Positions 33,052 to 41,692 of a DNA stretch of 64,000 nt are shown here, piece after piece. The stretch comes from Planctomycetota bacterium (lineage in GTDB: Bacteria > Planctomycetota > Planctomycetia > Pirellulales > Lacipirellulaceae). The position numbers were made by a program, and so were the translations under genes. Numbering within the stretch: position 1 is the first letter of the stretch; every line of letters starts with the position of its first letter. The notes under the pieces are model-generated. The model was not told where the DNA came from. It was given only the letters and a program-made list of their open reading frames with translations, and did not search any database. Location of the stretch: positions 43,794-107,793 of the forward strand of contig JAKOXH010000050.1 in the NCBI GenBank assembly GCA_029781135.1, read 5' to 3'.

Positions 33052-35061
33052 TTAGTACTCGTTCTGGGTTTCGCGGTCGGCGGTGGAAACGCGCTGGCGG
33101 GCGGCCACTTGGCGGACGGTTTTGGCGGCGATTTCCTCGCGCAACTTGGCGATCGCCGCATCCAGCGACATGGAACCCAAATCACCTTCGAGCCGATCGC
33201 GGACGGCCACGGTGCGAGCCTCACGGTCGCGTTCGCCGACAACGAACATATACGGAATCAGCTGCACCTGGGCATCGCGGACTTTGGCATTTAGCTTCGC
33301 ACCGCGGTAATCGCCCGTGACGCGCAGGCCGGCCTCGAGCAGCAGTTTTTCGACCTCGCGGCCGTAAGCATCTGACTTCTCGCTCACCGTAAGCACACGC
33401 ACCTGCTCCGGTGCCAACCACAGTGGAAAAGCCCCGGCAAAATGCTCGATCAGCACGCCGATGAACCGTTCCAGCGAGCCGAGTGGCGCGCGGTGGATCA
33501 TCACCGGCTGGTGGGGCTGGTTATCGGCCCCGATGTACTCGATGCCGAAACGGTCTTTACTCGGCAGGTTGTAATCGAGCTGCACGGTGCCGAGTTGCCA
33601 TTCGCGGCCGATGCAGTCGGTGACGACGAAGTCGGCTTTCGGGCCATAAAACGCCGCTTCGCCCGGTTCGATCGACATATCGGGCAGATTCATCGACTCG
33701 CACACCGCTTTGAGCGAGGCCTCAGCGCGGTCCCACACGGCATCTCCGCCGACGTACTTATCGCTCTTGGGGTCGCGGAAGCCGAGCCGTACGCGATAGT
33801 CGTTCATGCCGAGCGCTGCTAGCACGGTTTGGGTCATCTCCAAACAGTTGCGGAATTCGTCGGCGACCTGGTCCTCGGTGCAGAAGATGTGGGCGTCATC
33901 TTGAGTGAAGCCGCGCACGCGGGTCATGCCCGAAAGTTCGCCCGATTGCTCGAAGCGATACACGGTGCCGAATTCGGCGAGCCGCACCGGCAAGTCGCGA
34001 TAGCTGCGCGGCTTCGACTGGTAAATCATGATGTGGTGCGGGCAGTTCATCGGCTTGAGCAGGTACCGCTCGCCATCCTTCATTTCAATGGGAGGAAACT
34101 GGCTGTCGCTGTAATACGGAAAGTGCCCTGAGATTTGGTACAGTTCGACGCGGCCAATATTGGGAGTGAACACGGCCTCGTAGCCGCGCTTGCGTAGTTC
34201 GCTCTTGATGTAGTCTTCGAGTGTTTGCCGGATGATGGCCCCCTTCGGTAGCCACAGAATAAGGCCCGAACCCACCGTTTGGCTCACGGTGAACAGTTCC
34301 AGCTGCTTGCCGAGCACGCGGTGATCGCGGCGTTTGGCTTCGGCAAGTTGTTCGAGATGCGCGTCGAGTTCGGCCTTGTCGAAGAATGCGGTGCCGTAGA
34401 GGCGCTGCAGTTGTTCGCGATCGGCATCGCCTTTCCAATACGCGCCCGCAACGGAAAGCAACTTGAAGGCGTTGCCAATGTGGCCCGTGCTGGGGATGTG
34501 CTTGCCGCGACAGAGATCAATGAATTCGCCTTCCCGGTAAAATGAGAGCGTCGCTTGATCCGCGAGACCCGTTTCGATGTGCTCGACCTTGAAGTCTTGT
34601 TTCAACTCGCGGCAAAGGGCGAGGGCATCCTGCCGCGGCATTTCAAGGCGCTCGAAGCGTTCATCGGCCTTGATGATTTTTTGCATCTCGGCTTCGATGC
34701 TCGGGAAGTCTTCTTCCGAAAGCGGATGCTCGAGTTGGAAGTCATAGTAGAAGCCGTTGCCGGTGGTAGGGCCGAATGCTAGCTGAACTCCCTTGAAGAG
34801 GCGCATCACGGCCTGCGCCATGACATGTGCACAACTGTGGCGCATGACGGCGAGCGATTCGGGATCCTTCTTCGTAAGCAATCGCAGGTGTACCTCGCCG
34901 CTGCGGGGGAGGGGACTGGAAACATCGGCCAAGTTGCCGTCGACCTCGGCCAATACCGTGGCCTTGGCGAGGCGAGCGCCAATCTCTTGAGCGGCATCCA
35001 AGGCGGTAACTGGGCGATCAAATTGCTTGCGACTTCCGTCGGGCAAAATCACTGTAAGCAT
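33052..35061 (-). CDS. thrS: Threonyl-tRNA synthetase
   Basis: 669 residues. Order: TGS domain (residues 1-60, VILPDGSRKQFDRPVTALDA); second additional domain with HSCAHVMAQAVMRLF and the SRGKHIPSTG-type editing region; class II core with YLLKPMNCPHHIMIYQ (zinc Cys), LAEFGTVYRFEQSGELSGM, RGFTQDDAHIFC; motif 3 HRAPLGSLERF; and the C-terminal anticodon domain (LWLAPEQVRVLTVSEKSD). First gene of the thrS-infC-rpmI-rplT-pheST order known from many bacteria. No T-box is recognisable upstream. Confidence 0.98.
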   Translation of the reverse strand: MLTVILPDGSRKQFDRPVTALDAAQEIGARLAKATVLAEVDGNLADVSSPLPRSGEVHLRLLTKKDPESLAVMRHSCAHVMAQAVMRLFKGVQLAFGPTTGNGFYYDFQLEHPLSEEDFPSIEAEMQKIIKADERFERLEMPRQDALALCRELKQDFKVEHIETGLADQATLSFYREGEFIDLCRGKHIPSTGHIGNAFKLLSVAGAYWKGDADREQLQRLYGTAFFDKAELDAHLEQLAEAKRRDHRVLGKQLELFTVSQTVGSGLILWLPKGAIIRQTLEDYIKSELRKRGYEAVFTPNIGRVELYQISGHFPYYSDSQFPPIEMKDGERYLLKPMNCPHHIMIYQSKPRSYRDLPVRLAEFGTVYRFEQSGELSGMTRVRGFTQDDAHIFCTEDQVADEFRNCLEMTQTVLAALGMNDYRVRLGFRDPKSDKYVGGDAVWDRAEASLKAVCESMNLPDMSIEPGEAAFYGPKADFVVTDCIGREWQLGTVQLDYNLPSKDRFGIEYIGADNQPHQPVMIHRAPLGSLERFIGVLIEHFAGAFPLWLAPEQVRVLTVSEKSDAYGREVEKLLLEAGLRVTGDYRGAKLNAKVRDAQVQLIPYMFVVGERDREARTVAVRDRLEGDLGSMSLDAAIAKLREEIAAKTVRQVAARQRVSTADRETQNEY

Positions 35062-35409
35062 AGAAGAGCCAAGGGTTTACGCAATGAGTTGGTCGGGCGA
35101 ACAACTCGCTTGCCATTTGATTCGCGATCATGGCCAGAACGGGCCGGGTTTAGCCCGGAATTTAGGCGCTAAGTATAGGCGGGGATGGTGGATAAAGCCA
35201 ACGCCTATCGCAGCGTAACCGGGCTTTCGTGGATCGTTGCGAAATTTTATTGAAATTTTTTGTTTTCAGTTGTTGCAAGACCAAAGGATTTCCATATAAC
35301 ATATACTTATGCCCCTAGATTGATGGGGTGCCGAAGTACCACGGCAATTCAATCACAACAACTCGCAAAGTGGCGCCAGTGATTTGAACCTCAGCCTATT
35401 GGTTCGCTA
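35062..35409. other. AT-rich divergent upstream region
   Basis: Upstream DNA of thrS (minus) and of the PEP-CTERM genes (plus). It is clearly more AT-rich than its surroundings between 35245 and 35315. It contains a candidate plus-strand promoter (35273-35300) and a small GCCCC..GGGG hairpin near 35310-35329. No gene was seen. Confidence 0.5.
35273..35300 (+). promoter_or_regulatory. Candidate sigma-70-like promoter for the PEP-CTERM region
   Basis: TTGCAA (35273-35278), a 16-base spacer and TATAAC (35295-35300) in the AT-rich stretch upstream of the plus-strand genes. The match to the bacterial consensus is good but not tested. Confidence 0.35.
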
Positions 35410-35697
35410 ATGATGAAGAATCAATCGATACTCATCGCTCGCGCGACTTGCGCCTGTTTTATCTGCCTGGCGGTTCTGCTTGGCGGTTCTTTCGTTACTG
35501 CCAGTCCCAACCTTTTTGAGGTTTTCGCCTTCGGTTGTCTTGTTGTCTCTCTCGGCTACGTTTCTCAAGTAGTTTTCTCTCGGCTCCGATGCCGGTTTAG
35601 TTTTTGTGCGATTGAATGCCGTGCGAACCCCACAGTTTCGCCGCTAGGTTATTCGTTGAAGAAGACACCGTTTCGGATCGGAATGGCGAGGCACTGA
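35410..35697 (+). CDS. Possible small membrane protein (doubtful)
   Basis: A 95-residue frame with two hydrophobic segments (LIARATCACFICLAVLLGGSF and NLFEVFAFGCLVVSLGYVS), followed by an Arg/Cys-rich tail. Codon use is more AT-rich than neighbouring genes and no family is recognised. It could be a leader or a chance frame in the 5' region of the first PEP-CTERM gene. Confidence 0.25.
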   Translation: MMKNQSILIARATCACFICLAVLLGGSFVTASPNLFEVFAFGCLVVSLGYVSQVVFSRLRCRFSFCAIECRANPTVSPLGYSLKKTPFRIGMARH

Positions 35698-35795
35698 TTT
35701 GTCGTAATGCAGTTCCGTTTTTAACTTGGAGTATTCACTTAACAATTCATAACTCACAAACGTTGAGTTCACACCTTTTGACGGGATGGTAGCTA

Positions 35796-36572
35796 ATGAC
35801 TCGTTTCACCTTTGCAGTGGCAGCGCTAATTGCGTTGGTTTGTATCCAGTTTAGCCAAGCAGCGCCGATCAACTACGGCGACTTCATGGGCAGCACGGTG
35901 ACGTATGTCGGCGTGACGGAAGATTCGAATTCGGGCGACACGCCGCCCCTATTTGGTGCGCCATCCGTGAGCGGCGACACTTTGGACTTCAACCCGGTTG
36001 GGTTCAGCGCGAGTGCGTCTGGCGCCGGCGGGAACGATGTCACCGATGGCAACTTGAGTTTCATGGTGGTCGCCAAGGCCGGAAAAGCGATTTCGTCGTT
36101 GAATCTGGCCGAGGCGGGCGACACATCGCTGGCGGGCTTCGGCACCGATGCGACCCTTACGAAGGTTACAGGCACGGGAGTGCTCAACATCAACGAAGTC
36201 GATGGCGTTGGTATCGGCGCACTCTCGATACCGTTCTCCTTGACGTTTTCGCCATCTGGCGGCACCTACGGGTTGAATAGCAACTTTGGTGGTGGACCGG
36301 GCGGAACGATCTTCTGGTCGGGTGGCAAGCTCCTGGATGTAAGCGCGGCTCTCACGGCCAACAACATTCCATTTGTTGGGGGAGCCACGAAGATTTCGAT
36401 CAATCTCGATAACACATTGACCGCCCTTTCCCAGGCTGGCACTTTTGCCTTAATCGCCAAGAAGGATTTCGGCGGCCTAAGTGTTACCGTGAACGTACCA
36501 GAACCGTCCGTCGCGCTGTTGAGCGGCTTGGCATTATTCGGTCTGGCAGGTCTGCGTCGCCGCATGGCCTAG
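35796..36572 (+). CDS. PEP-CTERM sorting-domain protein
   Basis: 258 residues. Signal peptide (FTFAVAALIALVCIQFSQA), a beta-rich secreted domain (INYGDFMGSTVTYVGVTEDS, LFGAPSVSGDTLDFNPVGF), then the sorting signal VPEPSVALLSGLALFGLAGL with the final RRRMA basic tail. Such proteins are processed by an exosortase and exported, often with exopolysaccharide. The next gene, 330 bases downstream, is a clear paralogue (shared INYG, LFGAP, SGDTLDFNPVGFSAS, GDTS.AGFGTDAT, FGGGPGGTI and NFDNTL-type blocks). Ligand unknown. Confidence 0.93.
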   Translation: MTRFTFAVAALIALVCIQFSQAAPINYGDFMGSTVTYVGVTEDSNSGDTPPLFGAPSVSGDTLDFNPVGFSASASGAGGNDVTDGNLSFMVVAKAGKAISSLNLAEAGDTSLAGFGTDATLTKVTGTGVLNINEVDGVGIGALSIPFSLTFSPSGGTYGLNSNFGGGPGGTIFWSGGKLLDVSAALTANNIPFVGGATKISINLDNTLTALSQAGTFALIAKKDFGGLSVTVNVPEPSVALLSGLALFGLAGLRRRMA

Positions 36573-36902
36573 AGGCGGGACCGGCTGATCGGTAGAGGGT
36601 AATTTGTAGCTCCCAGGAGCGAGGAACAGGAACATAGCGACGGGTTGAGATTTGAATTGAATACTGATGTAAGGAGAGAGGCGTTCCTGCGATTTTTCAA
36701 GATAAGTGTTGATTTAGGAAAGAAATTAGTTTACAAATGCGCTTGAGTGTAGTACGCTCACGCGAAGGCGAGCAGAAATTTCTTTCGCGGTGTTCAAGCA
36801 ATTTTGAAAGGGATGAGGCTGCGTCGTACCGTAAACGAACTTGTTTAACCCTCGTACGCGATATTGTTGGCGCGCACGTCGCGATGGAAGGCAGATTGAG
36901 TA
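36573..36902. other. Intergenic region between the PEP-CTERM paralogues
   Basis: 330 bases. No terminator with a T-tract and no gene was seen. It probably holds the promoter of the second paralogue. Confidence 0.5.
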
Positions 36903-37766
36903 ATGAAAAAGACCTTTGCACTTACAATTTTCAACTTTGATCCCCAGGCACTTCGAGCGTGCCAGGTCGTTGCATTCGCGACAGTGGTGTTGACATTGGC
37001 ATTCGCACCCGTAGCGCGGTCACGGGCCGCTTCGATCAATTACGGCAATTTTACCGGAACGACGACCATCTACGAGGGAGTTACGGAATCGTCCTCGACG
37101 GATCCCGTGCCTCTCTTTGGTGCTCCGACCATTAGCGGAGACACGTTGGATTTTAACCCGGTTGGTTTCAGTGCTAGCTCTTCGAATGGCACCACGGCGG
37201 ATATTACGGATGGCCAGTTGCTATTCGGTGCCAAGGCGAAACCCGGTCTGGGCCTTGGCAGTGTTGTGATTAGTGAACGCGGCGACACGTCGATGGCCGG
37301 TTTTGGCACCGATGCGACCTTCACATCGGTCTCACTCCATGGCGTGCTAAATATCAGCGAAGTGGGTGGTGTGGGAATTAATACGGCCTCCATTCCGATT
37401 GCCTTCACCAGCATTGGTCCGTCCGGCGGGACGTACGGGTTGGCGACCGATTTTGGCGGTGGTCCGGGCGGCACGATTGCCTGGAACGGTTCGGCCGACA
37501 TTGATTTGACACCGGCGAACCCGTTGGTGGCCGCCATTTACGCCGCACAGAATCTTGATGTGAAGTTGCCGGTTACCAAGGTAAGCGTGAATTTCGACAA
37601 CACGCTGATTGCGCTGAGCCAAGCTGGCACATCATCACTCATCGCGAAGAAGGACCAACTCATCATTACATTTCATACTCCACCCGGTGGCGACATTCCG
37701 GAACCTACGTCGGTCATGCTGATGTTGCTGGCGATGAGTGGTGCCGCCGTTGTTCGTCGCCGTTGA
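36903..37766 (+). CDS. PEP-CTERM sorting-domain protein, paralogue of the preceding gene
   Basis: 287 residues. The N-terminus carries a longer leader than its neighbour, with the export segment VVAFATVVLTLAFAPVARSRA. The mature part repeats the neighbour's blocks (INYGNFTGTTTIYEGVTESS, LFGAPTISGDTLDFNPVGF, GDTSMAGFGTDATF, FGGGPGGTI). It ends in IPEPTSVMLMLLAMSGAAVV and RRR. The two genes arose by tandem duplication and then diverged. A strong intrinsic terminator follows 38 bases after the stop. Confidence 0.93.
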   Translation: MKKTFALTIFNFDPQALRACQVVAFATVVLTLAFAPVARSRAASINYGNFTGTTTIYEGVTESSSTDPVPLFGAPTISGDTLDFNPVGFSASSSNGTTADITDGQLLFGAKAKPGLGLGSVVISERGDTSMAGFGTDATFTSVSLHGVLNISEVGGVGINTASIPIAFTSIGPSGGTYGLATDFGGGPGGTIAWNGSADIDLTPANPLVAAIYAAQNLDVKLPVTKVSVNFDNTLIALSQAGTSSLIAKKDQLIITFHTPPGGDIPEPTSVMLMLLAMSGAAVVRRR

Positions 37767-37803
37767 TTGCGGTCGAGCGACGCTGGCTATATCACGACAA
37801 CCG

Positions 37804-37840
37804 AAAGCCCGGGCGTTTTGAAAACGCCCGGGCTTTTTTT
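37804..37840 (+). terminator. Rho-independent terminator after the PEP-CTERM pair
   Basis: The 13-bp perfect stem GCCCGGGCGTTTT / AAAACGCCCGGGC with a G at the centre is followed by seven T. It is the clearest intrinsic terminator in the window. The A run on the left could also let it work weakly on the minus strand, but no minus-strand gene ends here. Confidence 0.95.
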
Positions 37841-37993
37841 GCGTAGGTGCGCTGCGCAAAGAATCGTCAACGAATCTGGCGCCAGTGACCTACGCACGAG
37901 GGAACCGGTTCGAACGACTGCCGTAGCAAGAGAGGTCGGAGGAAACCAAATCTGCCGGACAGGATTCTCCGTCGTACCCACTCAAAAGCGGCG

Positions 37994-39646
37994 CTACCAG
38001 CGAAGGCCGAATTTTTCGCCGCCGCTGGGGCCGCCGATGCCGCCTTTAAGTTCCTTGTGCCGCTTCGGCGGCGTTTTCGGGGCGTCCGCCGGAAGTGGCA
38101 TATCTTCATCAGCCACTTTTTGTTGGCCGGGCTTTTCGGGCGGTGGCAACAGGGCCTTGAGCGAGAGGCTGATTCGCTGCTGTTCGGCATCGACGGAGAG
38201 AATTTTCACTTCGACCTCTTGGCCTTCGCTGACCACGTCGCGGGCGCGGAATACCCGGCCATGACCTAACTCAGAAATATGAATCAAGCCTTCGACGCCG
38301 GGCTCGAGCTTGACGAACGCGCCAAAATCCATCAGCCGCGAAACGGTGCCGTTGACGCGGGCACCAACGAGGTATTTCGATTCCACGTTTTGCCACGGGC
38401 TGGTGCCGACCTCGCGATAGGAAAGGCTGATTTTGCCGGTGTCCTTATCGAACTTGTCGATGCGGACTTTCAGCTTCTGGCCCACTTCCACCACTTCGCT
38501 GGGATGCTTCACGCGATCCCAGCTCAGTTGACTGATGTGAATGAGGCCATCGGCGCCGCCGAGATCGACAAACGCGCCGAAGTCTTTGAGGCTGCGCACC
38601 ACGCCCTCGCGAATCTGGCCGACCGTCATTTCGGCCAGCAGCTTTTCGCGCTGCTCGTTGCGTTCGCGTTCCATCACGGCGCGGTGGCTGAGCACCAGAT
38701 TGCGGCGTTCGCGATTGGCTTCGGTGACGACGCACGCCAGCCGCTGGCCGACGAGTTCTTCGGGATGTTCCACCCGGTACATGGAAACCTGCCCCATCGG
38801 GATGAAAGCGCGGATGCCAGCGACTTGGCATTCGAGGCCGCCTTTGTTGGCCCCCGTAACGGTGACTTCGATAATCTGGCCTTCGCTGACTTCATCCCAA
38901 TTGCCGATGTTGACGGTGGCGGTGGGGCGGGAAAGTTCATAAAGACCTTCGTCGGGGTCGAATCTCGCGACGATTAGTTCGATGCTTTCGCCGACCTTGG
39001 GCTCTACAGTTTCAAATTGCCGCAGCGGCACCACGCCCTGGTTACGGCCGCCGAGGTCGACGAATACGTCGTCACCGTGGATCGTGGCAATCTTACCCGT
39101 AATTCGCGTTTCAGGAACCAATTCGGCTACAGCCGCGGCTCCGCTTCCTTCACTCATGAGCGAGTCGAACGCCACGTCGCCGAGCGCTTCGAGGTATTCC
39201 TGTTCGAGGTCGGGAGTGAGCTGATCGCGGATATTTGGCGGCGGGTAGTGTTGCCGCTGCTTCTTGGGTGTCGGCTGAGCAAACGACGTGGGAGGCAATG
39301 CAAGCGTGGGAGCCGACGTGGGTGAGACAGGTGCCGCAGGGGTGGCGGCGGGGACAGGAACAGGGGATTGTTCAATGGGGGAAGTAGTGGGTACTGGCAA
39401 TTCCGCGACTGCCGAAGCCACCTCGCCGGTGGGGGCAGGTGGCGGCTGAACGGGCGTTTGTGGCGAGGGAGCAGCAACCGGTGCCGTGATCGGCGGCAGC
39501 GGCATGGGCTTGGCTTTGATATCTTCGGCCGCGTGGCCAGGGCGCTGCGAGCCAATCAAAAATCGTTGGACGGGACGTTCCGCTGGCTTTTCGGTCGCTT
39601 CTGCCGCGGGGGTGGTTGGTTCGTTTTCGGGGGTTTCGTCGCTCAT
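37994..39646 (-). CDS. rpsA: S1-domain RNA-binding protein, ribosomal protein S1 homologue
   Basis: About 550 residues from ATG 39646 (MSDETPENEPTTP). Residues 1-165 are a Pro/Ala/Thr-rich disordered leader unlike normal S1. Four S1 domains follow (about 178-245, 260-335, 350-425, 435-510), with typical blocks GIVVPLRQ-like, FIPMGQVSMYR, DFGAFVDLGGADGLIHISQL and DFGAFVKLEPGVEGLIHISEL. The C-terminal tail is Lys/Gly-rich. Binds RNA, probably promoting translation initiation on the 30S subunit. Four domains rather than six is common outside proteobacteria. Symbol by homology only. Confidence 0.88.
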   Translation of the reverse strand: MSDETPENEPTTPAAEATEKPAERPVQRFLIGSQRPGHAAEDIKAKPMPLPPITAPVAAPSPQTPVQPPPAPTGEVASAVAELPVPTTSPIEQSPVPVPAATPAAPVSPTSAPTLALPPTSFAQPTPKKQRQHYPPPNIRDQLTPDLEQEYLEALGDVAFDSLMSEGSGAAAVAELVPETRITGKIATIHGDDVFVDLGGRNQGVVPLRQFETVEPKVGESIELIVARFDPDEGLYELSRPTATVNIGNWDEVSEGQIIEVTVTGANKGGLECQVAGIRAFIPMGQVSMYRVEHPEELVGQRLACVVTEANRERRNLVLSHRAVMERERNEQREKLLAEMTVGQIREGVVRSLKDFGAFVDLGGADGLIHISQLSWDRVKHPSEVVEVGQKLKVRIDKFDKDTGKISLSYREVGTSPWQNVESKYLVGARVNGTVSRLMDFGAFVKLEPGVEGLIHISELGHGRVFRARDVVSEGQEVEVKILSVDAEQQRISLSLKALLPPPEKPGQQKVADEDMPLPADAPKTPPKRHKELKGGIGGPSGGEKFGLRW

Positions 39647-39817
39647 GCTCTTCGCTCGCAGGGCAGGGAAATTGAAGCCCATTAATTTAGCAGGTTGGGT
39701 GCGTTTGCGGCAACAACGTCATTCGTTGTAGCTCTTATCCACCGGTGCGGCGGCGGCATTGAACAAAGGTCTTTGCGTTCGTTCCAGGAGAAGCACTGGA
39801 ATTAGCGCGGGCTGGGT

Positions 39818-39839
39818 GGACGGATGGGAATGTCTGTCC
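39818..39839. repeat. GGACGGATGGGAATGTCTGTCC repeat at the fhcD 3' end
   Basis: An imperfect hairpin of the type GGACGG..GGAATG..GTCCTA. The related copy GGACGGGAATGCCGGTCC lies at 40922-40939, so the family brackets fhcD. The CTA following GTC is the fhcD stop codon (39839-39841) on the other strand. Confidence 0.65.
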
Positions 39840-40828
39840 TATTTGAAGAGGTCGTGCATGCGAAATGAGTATTTGCCGAGTTTGCCGCCGTAGTTGCTCG
39901 CGCTGATCGCGAGGACGCCGTCGCCGGCAGCGGCCTCGGTCGCTGCCCGCATCGCGGCGGCGATCGACGCTTCGTCGATACCGTCGATCACGATTTCATA
40001 CGCGCAGGTCGTGCCGGCAACGAGTTCCGATTTCACTTGCTCGCGGAGGGTTGGGCAGTAGGCTTCGGCGGTCGATGCGGGGAGCGATTTGTACTTGTTG
40101 GCCCCGACTTTACTTCCGCTGCGGCACACTCCGCCCGGAAACGGCGTAATCACGCCGGGCAAGGGCGCCATGGCCGCTGCCGCGCGGCGGGCCGACGCCA
40201 AGGCGTCGGCTTGGTTTGTGGCTTGGATGATGATGTTCCCGCCGGCAATTCCTTTCGCGATGCCAGCGGTAGCCTCGACGCAGAACTCGCCATCCATCAT
40301 GGGGATGTACCAAAGGGGTCGAGAGTTGAGGGTCGAGGGGTGAGGGCCGGATTTAGGAAAAGGGTTTGATTCCTTTGGGCCGGGTGCGGGGACGCCCCGG
40401 CTCGCTGTTGGCTCTTGACTCTTGACTCTTGACTCTCGACTCTCGAAGCCGTCGCCGAAGTAGCGCAGGTACTTGCCGAGCGAGAAGGACTCGGCGGTCT
40501 CGGGCAACCCGTTGAAGCAAGCCGTGCTAGGGGCCGTGAGAATACATTGGGCCACCCGATGTTGGGCCGCGAGCTTCACGGCTTCCGCATTGAACGCAAA
40601 TAGTAGAACGGCAGCTGCGGGACGGCCATCGGGCGATTCCGCCGCCGGCAAATATCGCTCGGCGCCGGCCTCCGCATCGCAACCGATGACGCTGGTGCCA
40701 TAACCGGTGAGTGCACGCAACGCGGCTTCGAGCCAATAATCATCGGCAGCTGTGATGATGAGCCGCGTATAACGCGCGCTGAAGGCCTCGGCATACGAAT
40801 CGAGGATTTGCGTCGAGCCAATTTTCAT
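39839..40828 (-). CDS. fhcD: Formylmethanofuran--tetrahydromethanopterin formyltransferase
   Basis: Transfers the formyl group between H4MPT and methanofuran, a step of H4MPT-linked C1 oxidation in methylotrophs and planctomycetes. About 329 residues from ATG 40828 (MKIGSTQILDSYAEAFSARY); the frame is open to 40864. Typical blocks: RLIITAADDYWLEAALRALTG, VIGCDAEAG, IPMMDGEFCVEA, GGNIIIQATNQ, GVCRSGSKVGANKYKSLPAST and a final SNYGGKLGKYSFRMHDLF. Residues about 140-177 are an extra Ser/Pro/Lys-rich loop made by a repeat element (40319-40446). The other fhc genes are not in the window. Confidence 0.95.
   Translation of the reverse strand: MKIGSTQILDSYAEAFSARYTRLIITAADDYWLEAALRALTGYGTSVIGCDAEAGAERYLPAAESPDGRPAAAVLLFAFNAEAVKLAAQHRVAQCILTAPSTACFNGLPETAESFSLGKYLRYFGDGFESRESRVKSQEPTASRGVPAPGPKESNPFPKSGPHPSTLNSRPLWYIPMMDGEFCVEATAGIAKGIAGGNIIIQATNQADALASARRAAAAMAPLPGVITPFPGGVCRSGSKVGANKYKSLPASTAEAYCPTLREQVKSELVAGTTCAYEIVIDGIDEASIAAAMRAATEAAAGDGVLAISASNYGGKLGKYSFRMHDLFK
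40319..40446. repeat. In-frame ACTCTTG/GAGTCGAGAG palindromic element inside fhcD
   Basis: Left arm GTCGAGAGTTGAGGGTCGAG (40319-40346) and right arm of repeated GACTCTT units ending GACTCTCGACTCTCGAA (40410-40446) are imperfect complements. They are read as SRESRVKSQEPTASRG and further linker residues. Confidence 0.85.
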
Positions 40829-40921
40829 GGCTCGATTGTAGCAAGCCGATGATCGGCAGCCCACCGATCATTTTGCAGCCAATGGTCCACAAGCAATTCT
40901 GTAAATCTCGGCAGGCGGAAC

Positions 40922-40939
40922 GGACGGGAATGCCGGTCC
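40922..40939. repeat. GGACGGGAATGCCGGTCC hairpin
   Basis: A short near-palindrome between fhcD and the PilZ gene, related to 39818-39839. Confidence 0.7.
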
Positions 40940-40964
40940 TACGAAGAAGAGACCCCACGCAAAG

Positions 40965-41414
40965 TTAGATGCTTTCGCCGTCGCCGTGAACGGTGTGGCC
41001 ATCCACGGTGCCCAGTAGTTGGCAGCCAGTTTCGAAGAGGCCAATGAGTGTTTTCTTGCTCCAAATGATTTTCACGATCACGGCAAATCGGCCGACGGCC
41101 GGGTGATCGAGCGAAATGAGGGCCCGGTTGAAGTTCGGTTCTTCGTCGAATGAGAAGCTGATGCCGTTGAGCGACAAGTCCCGCCCGACAACCGAAGTCG
41201 AATGCTCTTCGAGCAGGTTGTCGTGGTCGTCGAGCGGCGTGAGTTTGAAGATGTACGGGATCGCGAGCCGGGGTCGTTTGCGGCGGTCGTGCGGGAGGTT
41301 TCCCGACGCGGCCGCCGTCATGTATTCGCGCACTAATTGCGAGAGCGAATCCGCGCCGCAAACCGACTGCGCAGGCGTAGGCGTGATTCGTGCGTTGTTT
41401 GAACGGCGGCTCAT
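40965..41414 (-). CDS. PilZ-domain protein
   Basis: 149 residues. The PilZ c-di-GMP-binding signature is present: an Arg-rich RRKRPRLAI segment (residues about 44-52), a strand (YIFKLTPLDD) and DLSLNGISF (D/NxSxxG motif), then VKIIWSKKTLIGLFETGCQLL. Residues 1-40 are a less structured leader. A stand-alone PilZ protein would act as a c-di-GMP effector for motility, polysaccharide or stalk functions; no target is evident nearby. Confidence 0.85.
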   Translation of the reverse strand: MSRRSNNARITPTPAQSVCGADSLSQLVREYMTAAASGNLPHDRRKRPRLAIPYIFKLTPLDDHDNLLEEHSTSVVGRDLSLNGISFSFDEEPNFNRALISLDHPAVGRFAVIVKIIWSKKTLIGLFETGCQLLGTVDGHTVHGDGESI

Positions 41415-41692
41415 GCAAACGCTTTCCGATAGTCAGGGAGGCCACATGGAAAAACATAGATCGGGCGTCGTGGCGAAGCGTTGACGCGCGGCGGGTGGGA
41501 CCCGCAGCTATGGAGGGCCACACGGCGTCAGGAATCACCCAAGTGGGATAACCGCTAAGTTAGGCCCAAGCCGCTGGCAGAGAGAGCTCGCGGAACGTGG
41601 TGGGCCACGCGACATCGGCAAACGACGTTGATTCGTGGGCGGTTCCGCACTTAATGGGTCTTGCTCACGAAGCGCCGCAAAGCGAATTCTGG

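Noticed and set aside
35062..35409. T-box or threonine leader upstream of thrS
   Set aside because: No T-box sequence, specifier loop or antiterminator pairing could be recognised by eye.
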